Both the position numbers and the translations under genes were made by a program. The notes beneath the pieces are model-generated. The model made no database searches, was not told the origin of the DNA, and worked only from the letters and a program-made list of their open reading frames with translations. Positions 53,257 to 62,244 of a DNA stretch of 64,000 bases are shown piece by piece; position 1 is the stretch's first letter, and every line of letters begins with the position of its first letter. This DNA is from Deltaproteobacteria bacterium (GTDB taxonomy: Bacteria; UBA10199; JADGCS01), in the NCBI GenBank assembly GCA_024233595.1, contig JACKPK010000004.1, forward strand, positions 106,258 through 170,257, written 5' to 3'.

Positions 53257-54630
53257 TCACTTCCGTTTTTTTGCCCAACCTTTGATCTCTTTTTGCGGCA
53301 CGCGCGAAAGCGCTAAAGAATCTGCCGCCACATTTTTGGTGATGGTGGAACCCGCTCCCACAAAGGCGCCTTTGCCAACTTTGACCGGTGCCACAAGCTG
53401 CGTATCGGAACCAATGAACACACCATCTTCTAAAACAGTTTTGAATTTATTTTTACCATCGTAATTACAAGTGATGGTCCCCGCGCCAACATTGACCTTT
53501 TTACCAACCAAGGCATCACCAACATACGAAAGATGATTCACTTTGCTGCCATGACCTAATTTTGTTTTTTTAGTTTCTACAAAATTGCCAACCTTGACGT
53601 CGTCGGCAAAATCACTGCCTGGACGCAGGTGAGCAAAAGGACCTATTTGGTTACGCGCTTTTAAACGGGCCTGATCTAAATAACAATTGGCTTTGATCAC
53701 ACTGTCCTCGCCAATTTGCGAGTTCTTGATCTGAACACCTGACTCCACACAAACACCATTGGCCAAATTAGAATTCCCCTTTAGGTAACAAGGGCTTTCT
53801 AATTTTAAACCTGTTCCAAGTTTAACATCGAAATCGATGAAAACCTGATCGCCAACAATCAAATTGCCACGTTCGGATTCGTTTTGGCAACGTTGCAAAT
53901 AATAAGCCTTATTGACATCGTTAAGATCGTCAATGGTGTTCACGCCTTTGGCTTCCAATGAATTTTGTAAACACAAAGCAGACACCGTTTTGTCACGACT
54001 TTTTGCCAGCGCCACCAAATCAGTCAGGTAATATTCCTTTTGTTTGTTATTGCTTTTTAGTTTGGAGATTTCTTTGTGCAAAAAAGCCAAATCAAAAAGA
54101 TACACCCCAACATTGATCTCGTTGATTTTCTTTTGTGCCGCTGTGGCGTCTTTTTCTTCTATAATTGCTTGCACATTTTTTTGATCATCACGAACAACGC
54201 GCCCCAGACCAAAAGGTTTGTCGACTGTCGCAGACAAAAAGCTCACCGCAGATTTTGTTTTTAAATGTAATTTTTTAAGAGCTTGTAAACTTTCTTTGCG
54301 CACCAAAGGCATGTCGCCATTGATCACATAGACATGACCCGTTTTGGGAAGTGCTCCCATAGCGCATTGCAAAGCATGTCCTGTACCATTTTGCTGCGCC
54401 TGAACCGCATAAGATATTTTTTTATAGGGACGATCTTGCAAAACACTTTGAATGGATTCCGCCTGTTTGGGCACAACCACCACCGTGTTTTTAGAAGCAA
54501 GCGACTGAGCCAAACTGGCCGCGTGACACACCATGGGAGCGCCACCCACTAAATGCAGAACTTTTGGCAAAGCCGAACGCATGCGCGTGCCTTTGCCTGC
54601 GGCCAAGATGACTGTATTAAAATCGGACAT
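53257..54630 (-). CDS. glmU: Bifunctional GlmU: N-acetylglucosamine-1-phosphate uridylyltransferase/glucosamine-1-phosphate acetyltransferase
   Basis: 457 residues. The uridylyltransferase signature LAAGKGTRMRS (~9-19), with NGDMPLV (~99) downstream, and the left-handed beta-helix acetyltransferase (YVGDALVGKKVNVGAGTITC, ~370; GVFIGSDTQLVAPVKVG, ~405) are both complete. It makes UDP-GlcNAc for peptidoglycan and lipopolysaccharide. AAGGGG precedes the ATG. Confidence 0.96.
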   Translation of the reverse strand: MSDFNTVILAAGKGTRMRSALPKVLHLVGGAPMVCHAASLAQSLASKNTVVVVPKQAESIQSVLQDRPYKKISYAVQAQQNGTGHALQCAMGALPKTGHVYVINGDMPLVRKESLQALKKLHLKTKSAVSFLSATVDKPFGLGRVVRDDQKNVQAIIEEKDATAAQKKINEINVGVYLFDLAFLHKEISKLKSNNKQKEYYLTDLVALAKSRDKTVSALCLQNSLEAKGVNTIDDLNDVNKAYYLQRCQNESERGNLIVGDQVFIDFDVKLGTGLKLESPCYLKGNSNLANGVCVESGVQIKNSQIGEDSVIKANCYLDQARLKARNQIGPFAHLRPGSDFADDVKVGNFVETKKTKLGHGSKVNHLSYVGDALVGKKVNVGAGTITCNYDGKNKFKTVLEDGVFIGSDTQLVAPVKVGKGAFVGAGSTITKNVAADSLALSRVPQKEIKGWAKKRK

Positions 54631-54787
54631 GAAGCTTCCCCTTAAATAAAACCTTTTGAAAAGACATACCTAAGGACTTTGAAATCTGCAAAGCGCATTT
54701 TTAACAGAAACCCCACCTAGGCCCTAACCCCCTAAACCACGGTTTGACCCTGTAATGAGGATGGTTTTCATTTTTCCGCCTTAAAAA

Positions 54788-54823
54788 TAAAAAAGCCCCA
54801 GGTAATTCCCTGAGGCTTTTTTA
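54788..54823 (-). terminator. Intrinsic terminator of the 54847-55413 gene
   Basis: In minus-strand RNA GCCTCAGG and CCTGGGGC pair (with one U-G) around a 7-nt loop, followed by TTTTTTA. In the plus orientation the same position is a mismatch, so the element points to the minus-strand gene. Confidence 0.8.
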
Positions 54824-54846
54824 AAACGTATTTTTAAATCACACAA

Positions 54847-55413
54847 TTATTGTACGATTGGCTGATTTTTGTAGCTAACTTCTGCACAATCAACACGGTC
54901 TGTGTGACCATGCTCTTTTTTGTAACCAATACCTTGGATACGGTTTGGCAATTTAACGGCAGAGATAGAAGCTGGGTGCCCAATGTCACCATTAGGGTTC
55001 AACCAACGAGATGCTTTTGTTGTGGGGTTGTAGCATTGAATCACACAACCATCCATTTTGTCTTTGCCTTTAAGATCGCTGCAACCCAAAGCGCTCATGA
55101 CTTCAGTAGCATCACAAGCGATAGTCACGTGACCTTGGCCACCAGAAAGCATGTCAGCGTTAGCGATTGAAGTTTCGTTGCCTTTGTACTGACGGCAGTA
55201 AGCGACAACAGCGTTAACGCCATCTTCGCCATTAAGGTCGTTGTAAACAATACCGTTAACACGCATGCCTTGAGGGCAACAGCTCCAAGTCGTGTGCTCA
55301 GAATTACCCGCACAGTCGTTGTTGCTCATCACCATGCCGCCACAAGTGGCTTGAGCAGCACCGCCAACAAACAACAAAGCCATTGTTGAAAGCGAAATGA
55401 GGATCTTTTTCAT
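54847..55413 (-). CDS. Small exported Cys-rich protein, unknown function
   Basis: 188 residues. Signal peptide ~1-22 (LISLSTMALLFVGGAAQA) and ten Cys in the mature protein, including adjacent CC in WSCCPQGMRV (~44) and GCVIQCYNP (~121). A disulfide-bonded fold is likely, but no family is recognised. It has a strong AAGGAG ribosome-binding site, a plausible sigma-70 promoter (55454-55481) and its own terminator, so it is probably a well-expressed single-gene unit. Confidence 0.82.
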   Translation of the reverse strand: MKKILISLSTMALLFVGGAAQATCGGMVMSNNDCAGNSEHTTWSCCPQGMRVNGIVYNDLNGEDGVNAVVAYCRQYKGNETSIANADMLSGGQGHVTIACDATEVMSALGCSDLKGKDKMDGCVIQCYNPTTKASRWLNPNGDIGHPASISAVKLPNRIQGIGYKKEHGHTDRVDCAEVSYKNQPIVQ

Positions 55414-55453
55414 AATAAACTCCTTAAGAGGTTGTTTTAATTAACTTGGACCG

Positions 55454-55481
55454 ACCATACTCGCTCCCATTAAAAGATCAA
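55454..55481 (-). promoter_or_regulatory. Sigma-70-like promoter of the Cys-rich exported protein gene
   Basis: Minus strand -35 TTGATC (55476-55481), 16-nt spacer, -10 TATGGT (55454-55459). The leader carries AAGGAG at 55420-55425. Confidence 0.45.
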
Positions 55482-55586
55482 GTAAGCTTATGATAAAAAG
55501 CGACGGCCAAAATATAAAAATTTCTTTACGAAAGGAGGGAAAAAGAAGGTTTAATTTTTTTCAGCTTTATTTGAGTTTCTTAGGAA

Positions 55587-56189
55587 TTAGGCTGTCAAAG
55601 ACGCGCAAAAATCATCAGACACATCTTCTGAATCAGAATCGCAATCCGTTACAGCTTGGTCGACAGTGTCTAATATGTCATCACAACCGTCGTAGTCTTC
55701 AGAGGTCGAAGCGCAGATCTGGTAAGCGTCCACAAGGTCTTCAATGACAGGGGCACAATCAAGCGCGGCAGTGTCTTCGCTATCTTCTGTGCTTTCATCA
55801 GCACTGTCAGTGTCGGCTTCCGTATCATCCTCAGTGTCTTCGGTTTGAAAGGCCATTAAAGAGACCGTGCTCTCGCTTTCTGAAGAACTGTCATCTGCCA
55901 GATCTTCTACCAAACGACAGCTTTGAAAATCTTCTTCTTGATTTAAAGCTGAGCTGATTTTGGACTCTTCTGCCAAACGCTCTTCTTCTTGTTCGAGCAA
56001 AACATCAACACAGTCGGCTGATAAAAACTCCATGGCCTCGCACTCGGCAGCAGAAATAGTCGCCTGCTCAGGCTCATCATTTAAAACATCGTATTGCTCA
56101 TCCACCACAGAGCAATTCAAAATAACAAAGGGAGAAAAAATATAATAAAGGGTAAAAAGCACTGTGAGGGTTGTTCGTTTCATACGCAT
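55587..56189 (-). CDS. Acidic lipoprotein, unknown function
   Basis: 200 residues. Signal/lipobox FVILNC (Cys26). The mature protein is dominated by Asp/Glu/Ser (EDTEDDTEADTDSADESTED, ~119), with seven Cys outside that run (CEAM, DCVD, SCRL, DCAP, ICAS, GCDD, FCAS). Such acidic Cys-containing lipoproteins sit on the periplasmic or outer-membrane face; a metal-binding or simple surface role is possible. No family recognised. Confidence 0.72.
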   Translation of the reverse strand: MRMKRTTLTVLFTLYYIFSPFVILNCSVVDEQYDVLNDEPEQATISAAECEAMEFLSADCVDVLLEQEEERLAEESKISSALNQEEDFQSCRLVEDLADDSSSESESTVSLMAFQTEDTEDDTEADTDSADESTEDSEDTAALDCAPVIEDLVDAYQICASTSEDYDGCDDILDTVDQAVTDCDSDSEDVSDDFCASLTA

Positions 56190-56389
56190 GTCTTAGTTAT
56201 CGAGCATTCTCATGATAAGTTGCTTGTTCTTTGGCAAGAATTTTCCCTGGAGCACAACAGCGAACACACCATAACATATTGTTTTTATTGTAATTTTAAA
56301 TATTGCGACATGATTTTTTTTTTCGCCTTTTGTCACCTCGCGGCAATTTTCTGGTCCTTTGAAGGCGCCTTGATTAAAAGGGAACTTCT

Positions 56390-56941
56390 ATGAGCAAAGC
56401 AAAACGCATTGGTGTCTTTGGATCGTCTTTTGATCCCCCACATTTAGGGCATGTGGCCGTCATTGAAGATCTGCTCCACAAAAAGCTCTTTGATGAGATT
56501 TGGCTGATGCCTGTTTTTAAACACGCTTTTGGGAAAAAACTAGCACCCTTTGAAGAACGACTCGCCTTTTTAAAAGCGCTGCAAGAGCATATCCCCGACC
56601 CCGCGCTCAAAGTGACCTCGATCGAAAAAGAACTGAACCTAAACCCGAGCTACACTGTCGACGTGCTCAAAGCCTTGGTGCAAAAACACCCCGATGCCGC
56701 GTTTCATTTGATCTTGGGTTCCGACTGCCGCAAAGATCTGCCAAAATGGAAAGACAGCAACACCCTACAACAACTTTGTGATTTTTATTTTATCCCGCGC
56801 CCTGGCCACGAATCATCACCTTACCCTGACATCAGCAGCACTCAAATTCGTAAAGCCGCGCAAGCAGGACAGGACCTGAGCACTATGACCCTGCCCGAAA
56901 TTGCGCGCCTCATTGCGGATCACAAGCTGTATCGCGAGTAA
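56390..56941 (+). CDS. nadD: Nicotinate-nucleotide adenylyltransferase
   Basis: 183 residues. The nucleotidyltransferase motif GSSFDPPHLGHVAV (~11-24, with the HxGH-type HLGH) and the C-terminal ISSTQIRKA (~151, the SxTxIR motif) identify NadD. It adenylates nicotinate mononucleotide in NAD synthesis. Alone in this region; the following gene is 82 bp away. Confidence 0.9.
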   Translation: MSKAKRIGVFGSSFDPPHLGHVAVIEDLLHKKLFDEIWLMPVFKHAFGKKLAPFEERLAFLKALQEHIPDPALKVTSIEKELNLNPSYTVDVLKALVQKHPDAAFHLILGSDCRKDLPKWKDSNTLQQLCDFYFIPRPGHESSPYPDISSTQIRKAAQAGQDLSTMTLPEIARLIADHKLYRE

Positions 56942-56999
56942 AAAGGTGTGCTTTTAAAAATTAAAAAAATCTTGCCATTAGAGAATTGACAACAGGGAA

Positions 57000-57016
57000 C
57001 CTAATCTTAGATTAGG
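57000..57016. promoter_or_regulatory. Inverted repeat upstream of the zinc-ribbon gene
   Basis: CCTAATC-TTA-GATTAGG (57000-57016), 7 bp before the ATG at 57024. It could be an operator or a leader hairpin that covers the start. A TTGACA (56987-56992) lies just upstream. Confidence 0.4.
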
Positions 57017-57023
57017 CGCCACT

Positions 57024-57281
57024 ATGCCATTATATGAATACATATGCGAAGCCTGCGGGCACGAGTTTGAAGAGATTCAAAAGTTTAGCGATAAGCCCAT
57101 TAAAAAATGCCCTTCCTGTGGCAAAAGCAAAGCCGAGCGCAAGGTGTCACAAGCGGCCTTTCATTTAAAGGGCGGCGGCTGGTACAAAGATGGCTATAGC
57201 GCTTCGGGATCCAGTGAATCCAAAAAAAGTGCGCCTACCGAAAACAAACCCAAGGCTGATAAAAAAACCACAACCTCTTAA
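57024..57281 (+). CDS. FmdB-like zinc ribbon protein
   Basis: 85 residues. The N-terminal MPLYEYICEACGHEFEEIQK with CEAC and later CPSC forms the CxxC...CxxC zinc ribbon of the FmdB regulatory-protein family. The Lys/Ser-rich C-terminus is disordered. Members are presumed regulators; the target is unknown. Upstream palindrome CCTAATC-TTA-GATTAGG. Confidence 0.88.
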   Translation: MPLYEYICEACGHEFEEIQKFSDKPIKKCPSCGKSKAERKVSQAAFHLKGGGWYKDGYSASGSSESKKSAPTENKPKADKKTTTS

Positions 57282-57354
57282 TCTGGCCTCTGGTCTCTTA
57301 CCCCCCAGAGAACTACTCCTTGACTCCCTGCGCACTCCTTGAAACAAATCAAAT

Positions 57355-57747
57355 ATGGATTTTCGTTCTGTATTTTTAGTTGGCCTTGGTGGCGCTTGCG
57401 GCAGCATTTTACGTTACCTTGTTTCTTTCTTTTGCACACGCTTGGGAATTTTATCGGGCCTGCCCTTGGGAACCATTTTGGTGAATGCCTTGGGCTCCTT
57501 TTTAATCGGGTTGTTTTCAGGAATTTTCATTGCCAAGCAAAGCCCCAACACAGTCATCTTATTTGTGCTCACCGGTGTCTTAGGCGGCTTCACCACCTTT
57601 TCGACTTTTAGTTTAGAATCAGTGCAACTGCTCAAAACACAGGGACTCAGCTTGGCCGCCATCAATGTATTCGGACAAGTTGCCTTGGGATTATCTTTAG
57701 CCTATTTGGGCTTACGGATTTCTTCTAGTGGATTGATTGCCTCATGA
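57355..57747 (+). CDS. crcB: CrcB/FluC-type fluoride channel
   Basis: 130 residues and four membrane helices. The hallmark GVLGGFTTFSTFSLE (~74-88) and GTILVNALGSFLIG (~39) are typical of the dual-topology fluoride exporter. No fluoride riboswitch is recognisable in the ~70-bp leader. First gene of an overlapping run with aroK-aroB-aroQ (ATGA with aroK). Confidence 0.92.
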   Translation: MDFRSVFLVGLGGACGSILRYLVSFFCTRLGILSGLPLGTILVNALGSFLIGLFSGIFIAKQSPNTVILFVLTGVLGGFTTFSTFSLESVQLLKTQGLSLAAINVFGQVALGLSLAYLGLRISSSGLIAS

Positions 57748-58250
57748 CAGATACCAAAAACATTTACCTGACTGGCTTCATGGCCTGCGGCAAATCGCGA
57801 GCAGGACGCTATTTGTCCGAACGCATGGGGCGCGAGCTCATCGATACCGATGCCAAAATCGAAGAACGTGCTCAAAAGAGCATCGCACAGATTTTTGCTG
57901 ACGATGGCGAACAAGCCTTTCGTGATTTAGAACACAACTTAATCAAAGAGCTTAGCCAACAAGACCGATTGATTGTGAGCCTTGGTGGAGGCGCTGCTAT
58001 TTTTGAGCGTAATCAAAAAATATTAAACACAGGCCATTGGATTTTTTTTGAAACTCCCTTCGAAACCATTTGGACACGCTTGCAACGTAAATCACACCGA
58101 CCACTAGCCAAAGCCCCCAAAGAAGAAGTCGAACAGCTTTATTTAAAACGCTTACCCGAATACCAAAAGGCCAAATGGACCATTTCCTTACAAGACCAAG
58201 AAACACATCAGGCCTGTGACGAAATCATCGCAAGGATTTTATCTTTATGA
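57744..58250 (+). CDS. aroK: Shikimate kinase
   Basis: 168 residues. Walker A GFMACGKSRAGR (~11-22), substrate-binding LIDTDAKIEERA (~32) and VSLGGGAAIFE (~77) are present. It phosphorylates shikimate, a step toward chorismate. Overlaps crcB and aroB by ATGA on both sides. Confidence 0.94.
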   Translation: MTDTKNIYLTGFMACGKSRAGRYLSERMGRELIDTDAKIEERAQKSIAQIFADDGEQAFRDLEHNLIKELSQQDRLIVSLGGGAAIFERNQKILNTGHWIFFETPFETIWTRLQRKSHRPLAKAPKEEVEQLYLKRLPEYQKAKWTISLQDQETHQACDEIIARILSL

Positions 58251-59305
58251 AAAAAATCAAAGTCGATTTGGGAAAAAACTCTTACCCCCTGATCATCACA
58301 CACAAAGACCTCTTCCCCGCTGCTCAGATTTTAAAAAAACAATTAAAAGAAGATCGCCTCTTTATCATCACCAACCCCAAACTCAAAAAAAGCTACCAAA
58401 AGACCTTAGAAAAAGCCTTTGCTGGCTTTGTGTCTTTGCACTGGATCACCGTGCCCGATGGCGAAAAACACAAAACCCTTTTGACTCTAGAAAAACTTGC
58501 GGTCACACTCAGCAAAAAAGGCGCCAACAGACAAAGCGCCTTACTGGCCTTTGGCGGTGGTGTCGTGGGAGACATCACAGGCTTCTTAGCCGCATCTTAC
58601 ATGCGCGGCATCGATTTTTACCAAATGCCAACAAGCTTGCTAGCGCAGGTGGATTCCTCTGTGGGCGGCAAAACCGCTGTCGATTTGCCAACCGGTAAAA
58701 ATTTATTAGGCGCCTTCTATCAACCCAAAGCTGTTTTCATTGACACCAACTTTTTACAAACCTTGCCCAAACAAGAATTTGCCTGTGGCATGGCCGAGGT
58801 CATTAAATACGGCATGATCGCCGATAAAAAGTTTTTTGATTTTTTAAAACGCCACGCAAAAGAGATTCACAAGCAAAGTCCAAAAGCTCTCGAAACAATC
58901 ATTGCACAAAGCTGTAAAATTAAAGCCCACGTTGTGAGCCAAGACGAAAAAGAACAAGGACTGCGTGCCATCCTCAATTTTGGCCACACTTACGGTCACG
59001 CCTTAGAGCAAGTCACTGGATTTAATCGATTCAAACATGGTGAGGCTGTGGCATTGGGAATGCTCAAAGCTGTCGAGATCTCTATTCATAAAAATCTCTG
59101 TTCCCAAAAAACTCATTCCGAACTCAAAGCCCTGCTCACAGCCTACAAGCTGCCTGTGACCTGGCCCAAGATCAACGCACAAAAATTAAACAGCGCCATG
59201 GCCAAAGATAAGAAATTCCAAAGCCAAAATATCCGGTTTATTCTTAGCGAGAATATTGGTAAGGTTAAAATCGTACCGATCGCTTTAAAAGAATTAAAAC
59301 AATGA
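58247..59305 (+). CDS. aroB: 3-dehydroquinate synthase
   Basis: 352 residues. The NAD-binding FGGGVVGDITGFLAASYMRG (~103) and zinc-ligand segment LNFGHTYGHALE (~244) are clear. It converts DAHP to 3-dehydroquinate, the first ring-closing step of the shikimate pathway. ATGA overlaps on both sides keep it coupled to aroK and aroQ. Confidence 0.96.
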   Translation: MKKIKVDLGKNSYPLIITHKDLFPAAQILKKQLKEDRLFIITNPKLKKSYQKTLEKAFAGFVSLHWITVPDGEKHKTLLTLEKLAVTLSKKGANRQSALLAFGGGVVGDITGFLAASYMRGIDFYQMPTSLLAQVDSSVGGKTAVDLPTGKNLLGAFYQPKAVFIDTNFLQTLPKQEFACGMAEVIKYGMIADKKFFDFLKRHAKEIHKQSPKALETIIAQSCKIKAHVVSQDEKEQGLRAILNFGHTYGHALEQVTGFNRFKHGEAVALGMLKAVEISIHKNLCSQKTHSELKALLTAYKLPVTWPKINAQKLNSAMAKDKKFQSQNIRFILSENIGKVKIVPIALKELKQ

Positions 59306-59754
59306 CTCAAAAAAATCTTAACATTGCAGTGATTCATGGCCCCAATTTAAATCTTTTGGGAAAACGCGAACCCGAAATTTATGGCAGCACTAATCTAACT
59401 CAAATCAACAACGACTTAAGCAAATTGCAAAGCACACACAAAGTTAGCCTTAGCTTTTTTCAATCCAATCACGAAGGCGCTTTAGTCGACCACATTCAAA
59501 CTTTAGAAAACTACGACGGTGTTGTGATCAACCCTGCCGCATACACGCACACATCTGTTGCCATTTTAGATGCTCTGCTTGCCATGAAGCTCCCCTTTGT
59601 CGAGGTTCACTTAAGCGATCCCAAATCACGTGAAGATTTTCGCCATAAAAGTTTTTATTCAGAAAAAGCCATTGCAGTTGTAAGCGGCCTTGGAGCCAAA
59701 AGCTACGAAACGGGTTTGGAAAAACTCATTGATCACCTTAGGGGAGCGCAATGA
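59302..59754 (+). CDS. aroQ: 3-dehydroquinate dehydratase, type II
   Basis: 150 residues. GPNLNLLGKREPEIYG (~13-28) with the catalytic Tyr, and QSNHEGALVDHIQ (~54), are the type II signature; INPAAYTHTSVAILDAL (~76) completes it. It forms a dodecamer in the family. Overlaps aroB and the following TPR gene by ATGA. Confidence 0.95.
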   Translation: MTQKNLNIAVIHGPNLNLLGKREPEIYGSTNLTQINNDLSKLQSTHKVSLSFFQSNHEGALVDHIQTLENYDGVVINPAAYTHTSVAILDALLAMKLPFVEVHLSDPKSREDFRHKSFYSEKAIAVVSGLGAKSYETGLEKLIDHLRGAQ

Positions 59755-60527
59755 ATCTAAACTTACCAAAAATCAAAATTGACCAAGAAAAGATCAAAGC
59801 CTTCACAAAAAAAATCCTGCAAGACAAATACGATAAAATTCTTTCTGATTTACGCGAGCTCGAAGAAGAAAATCCCGACGACATGCGTGTTAAACAAAAG
59901 ATAGCCGAAATTCTTTTTAGAAAAGATCACATTGATGACGCCATTGCCAAGTACCGTGAAGTGGCCGAGCATTTTGAACGCGAAGATTTTATCTTAAAAG
60001 CCATAAAAGCGTATCAGAACATTTTAAAAATCCGCCCCTTTTTGGTCGACTATAATTTAAAACTAGCTAACCTTTATTTAAAAATCGGTATGACACGGGA
60101 AGCCTCCAACCAGTACCGCATTGCGATCAATCACTACGCCAATTTAGGCGATGCAGACCAAACCATCACCTTGTCGCAAAACCTTGTCAAAATTGATCCT
60201 TCTTTAGAAAACCGCGCCAAGCTCGCCGAAATCTACCAAAGCAATGGCATGAAACAAGACGCCATCACGCAGTACGAGGCACTTGCTAAAGAGTACCGGC
60301 TAAAAAAAGACTACGAAAAACTTCTGCATTTTTACGAATTGATTTTGCCACACAAACCCGAGAACGCCACCTTGCTGCGCGATGTCTGCATTTTGCATCT
60401 TCGACAAAAAAGACCCGAGCGCGCTCTTAAGCTCATTGAACATTACAAGGCCATGGAACGACCTGACTTTGAAGACCTGATCAACAAAGCCAAATTAATG
60501 ATCGAGGCATTAAAGAGACAGGGATAG
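59751..60527 (+). CDS. Cytoplasmic TPR protein at the end of the aro operon
   Basis: 258 residues, no signal peptide. Multiple tetratricopeptide repeats from ~40 onward (IAKYREVAEHFEREDFILKA; LYLKIGMTREASNQYRIAIN; AITQYEALAKEYRLKKDYEK). ATGA overlap with aroQ. TPR proteins mediate protein contacts; the link to aromatic amino-acid synthesis is unexplained. Confidence 0.85.
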   Translation: MNLNLPKIKIDQEKIKAFTKKILQDKYDKILSDLRELEEENPDDMRVKQKIAEILFRKDHIDDAIAKYREVAEHFEREDFILKAIKAYQNILKIRPFLVDYNLKLANLYLKIGMTREASNQYRIAINHYANLGDADQTITLSQNLVKIDPSLENRAKLAEIYQSNGMKQDAITQYEALAKEYRLKKDYEKLLHFYELILPHKPENATLLRDVCILHLRQKRPERALKLIEHYKAMERPDFEDLINKAKLMIEALKRQG

Positions 60528-60546
60528 TAAATTAAAAGTGATTTTT

Positions 60547-61314
60547 TTATCTTTGCTGCAAAACCTGCCGCAATTGCACAACCATTTCTGAATCGGGATC
60601 CAGTTTGATCCCTTCGTTAAAATACTTAGACGCCTTGTCTTGATCCAACTTCACGCGCAAATAAATTAACCCAAGCTGAAACATAGCCTGCTGCCGACTT
60701 TGTTTGTCTTCCTTAGAAAGATAACGACCTGCTTTTTTAAAATCTTTAATGGCTTTCTCGTGCGAAAACGCCAGCATGTGCAACAAACCACGCTGCAAAT
60801 ACGCTTTGCCCTGTTTCTTACTTTTTTTGAGCAAGTGATCCAAAGTGGTGATAGCGTCAGTCAACTGGTTACGCTCCGACTGCAAAATACTTTTTAAATA
60901 CAAAAAGTCTTCGTCATCTGCGTGACGCGTTTCTAAATCTGCCAACACCATGCTCGCTTGATTCAACTTTCCCAAATGAATCAACGCCACACCTTGGTAA
61001 TAACGCCATATATCTAAATGAGATCGCGAAGGCTCTATGGGCAATAAAAAATCAGTGGCCGGTTTAAAATGATTTTGCTGCAACCACGAAATACCAATAT
61101 AAAGCTTAAGGTCTTCATCAATTGAATCTTGCCAACTTTTGTAATCACGCCAATCGGCTATTTTTTCTGCCAGAGATTTAAGATCATTGGCTTTGCGGAT
61201 TTCTTTTTCGAGCTTAGAAAATTGCTCTTCGACAAAAGCCGCCTGGCACAAGCTTGGTAATAAAAAAACAAGACAAACAAGAACTGATTTTTGGACAAAA
61301 AAACGAAATGACAT
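60547..61314 (-). CDS. Exported TPR protein
   Basis: 255 residues from the ATG at 61314; a GTG two codons upstream is also possible. Signal peptide ~1-25 (VLVCLVFLLPSLCQAA). TPR-like repeats occupy ~100-250 (YYQGVALIHLGKLNQASMVL; AMFQLGLIYLRVKLDQDKAS). Periplasmic. Nine bases after miaA, so probably co-transcribed with mutL-miaA. Confidence 0.82.
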   Translation of the reverse strand: MSFRFFVQKSVLVCLVFLLPSLCQAAFVEEQFSKLEKEIRKANDLKSLAEKIADWRDYKSWQDSIDEDLKLYIGISWLQQNHFKPATDFLLPIEPSRSHLDIWRYYQGVALIHLGKLNQASMVLADLETRHADDEDFLYLKSILQSERNQLTDAITTLDHLLKKSKKQGKAYLQRGLLHMLAFSHEKAIKDFKKAGRYLSKEDKQSRQQAMFQLGLIYLRVKLDQDKASKYFNEGIKLDPDSEMVVQLRQVLQQR

Positions 61315-61323
61315 GCTCACAGC

Positions 61324-62244
61324 CTACCCTTCTGTTAGGAAACGATCTATAGTGTCTATAAGCTTTTGTTGCTGATTTGGCAAAATCCAGTGCAAAGACT
61401 TTTCTTTACGAAACCACGTGAGTTGCCGTTTTGCAAATTGGCGTGTGTTCTTTTTGATTTCTTCTGCCACCTTTTGTGGGTCATCAAATCCCAACTTAAA
61501 CCACTCCTGATAACCAATGGTTTTTTCTAAAAGCGCCCGGTCTTGATTATTTTGCAACAAATCTTGCACTTCTTTTTGTAAACCACTTTGCAACATTAAA
61601 TCGACCCGCTCATTGATTCTTTGGTAAAGCTCATCGCGAGGCCAATCCAAAATAAAAGCAAAATCATCATAAACAGATTGGCTCTCCCAATCGTTGTTCC
61701 AAAAAGAAGACAAAGGCTTGCCGGTTTCTTCGTACACACTCAAGGCACGCAAAATACGCTGCGTGTCACTTTGTTCGATTCGCTGGGCTTGCTTTGGATC
61801 ACAGGCCTGCAAATCTTGGTAGAGCTCTTGCAAAGACTTTTCTTTAAGACGCGCTTCTAATTTTTTTTGTGTTTGTGCACTGACTGCGGGGATTTCTGCC
61901 AGGCCAAAACGCAAGGAGCGCAAATACATGCCAGTTCCACCTGTGACAATCGGCAAAATTTTATTTTGGCTCAGTTCAGAAATTTTTAAACGCGCTTCTT
62001 TAACAAAACGCCCAACATCCCAAGGCTCTGCGATGCTCGCGCAATCAATTAAATGATGCGTAATGCTTTCTTGCTCTGCTGGATTAGGCTTGGCTGTGCC
62101 AATGTTCAGCTCTTTGTAAAACTGACGGCTATCGGCATTGATGATTTCGCCAGCAAAAGATTTAGCAATTTGAATGGCAACCGAAGACTTTCCTGAAGCC
62201 GTTGGTCCACAAACAAAAATAACCTTTGGTTTGGATTGGGTCAT
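61324..62244 (-). CDS. miaA: tRNA dimethylallyltransferase
   Basis: 306 residues from the ATG at 62244. Walker A FVCGPTASGKSSVA (~12), then NADSRQFYKELNIGTAKP (~38) and GGTGMYLRSL (~98) match the MiaA consensus. It prenylates A37 of tRNAs reading U-starting codons. ATGA overlap with mutL, the classical mutL-miaA order. Confidence 0.96.
   Translation of the reverse strand: MTQSKPKVIFVCGPTASGKSSVAIQIAKSFAGEIINADSRQFYKELNIGTAKPNPAEQESITHHLIDCASIAEPWDVGRFVKEARLKISELSQNKILPIVTGGTGMYLRSLRFGLAEIPAVSAQTQKKLEARLKEKSLQELYQDLQACDPKQAQRIEQSDTQRILRALSVYEETGKPLSSFWNNDWESQSVYDDFAFILDWPRDELYQRINERVDLMLQSGLQKEVQDLLQNNQDRALLEKTIGYQEWFKLGFDDPQKVAEEIKKNTRQFAKRQLTWFRKEKSLHWILPNQQQKLIDTIDRFLTEG

Noticed and set aside
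57282..57354. Possible fluoride riboswitch before crcB
   Set aside because: The short leader lacks a recognisable fluoride-riboswitch fold; only a 6-bp CTCTGG/CCAGAG hairpin is visible.
57744..59754. AroK-AroB fusion
   Set aside because: Separate genes with ATGA overlaps; each has its own start and stop.
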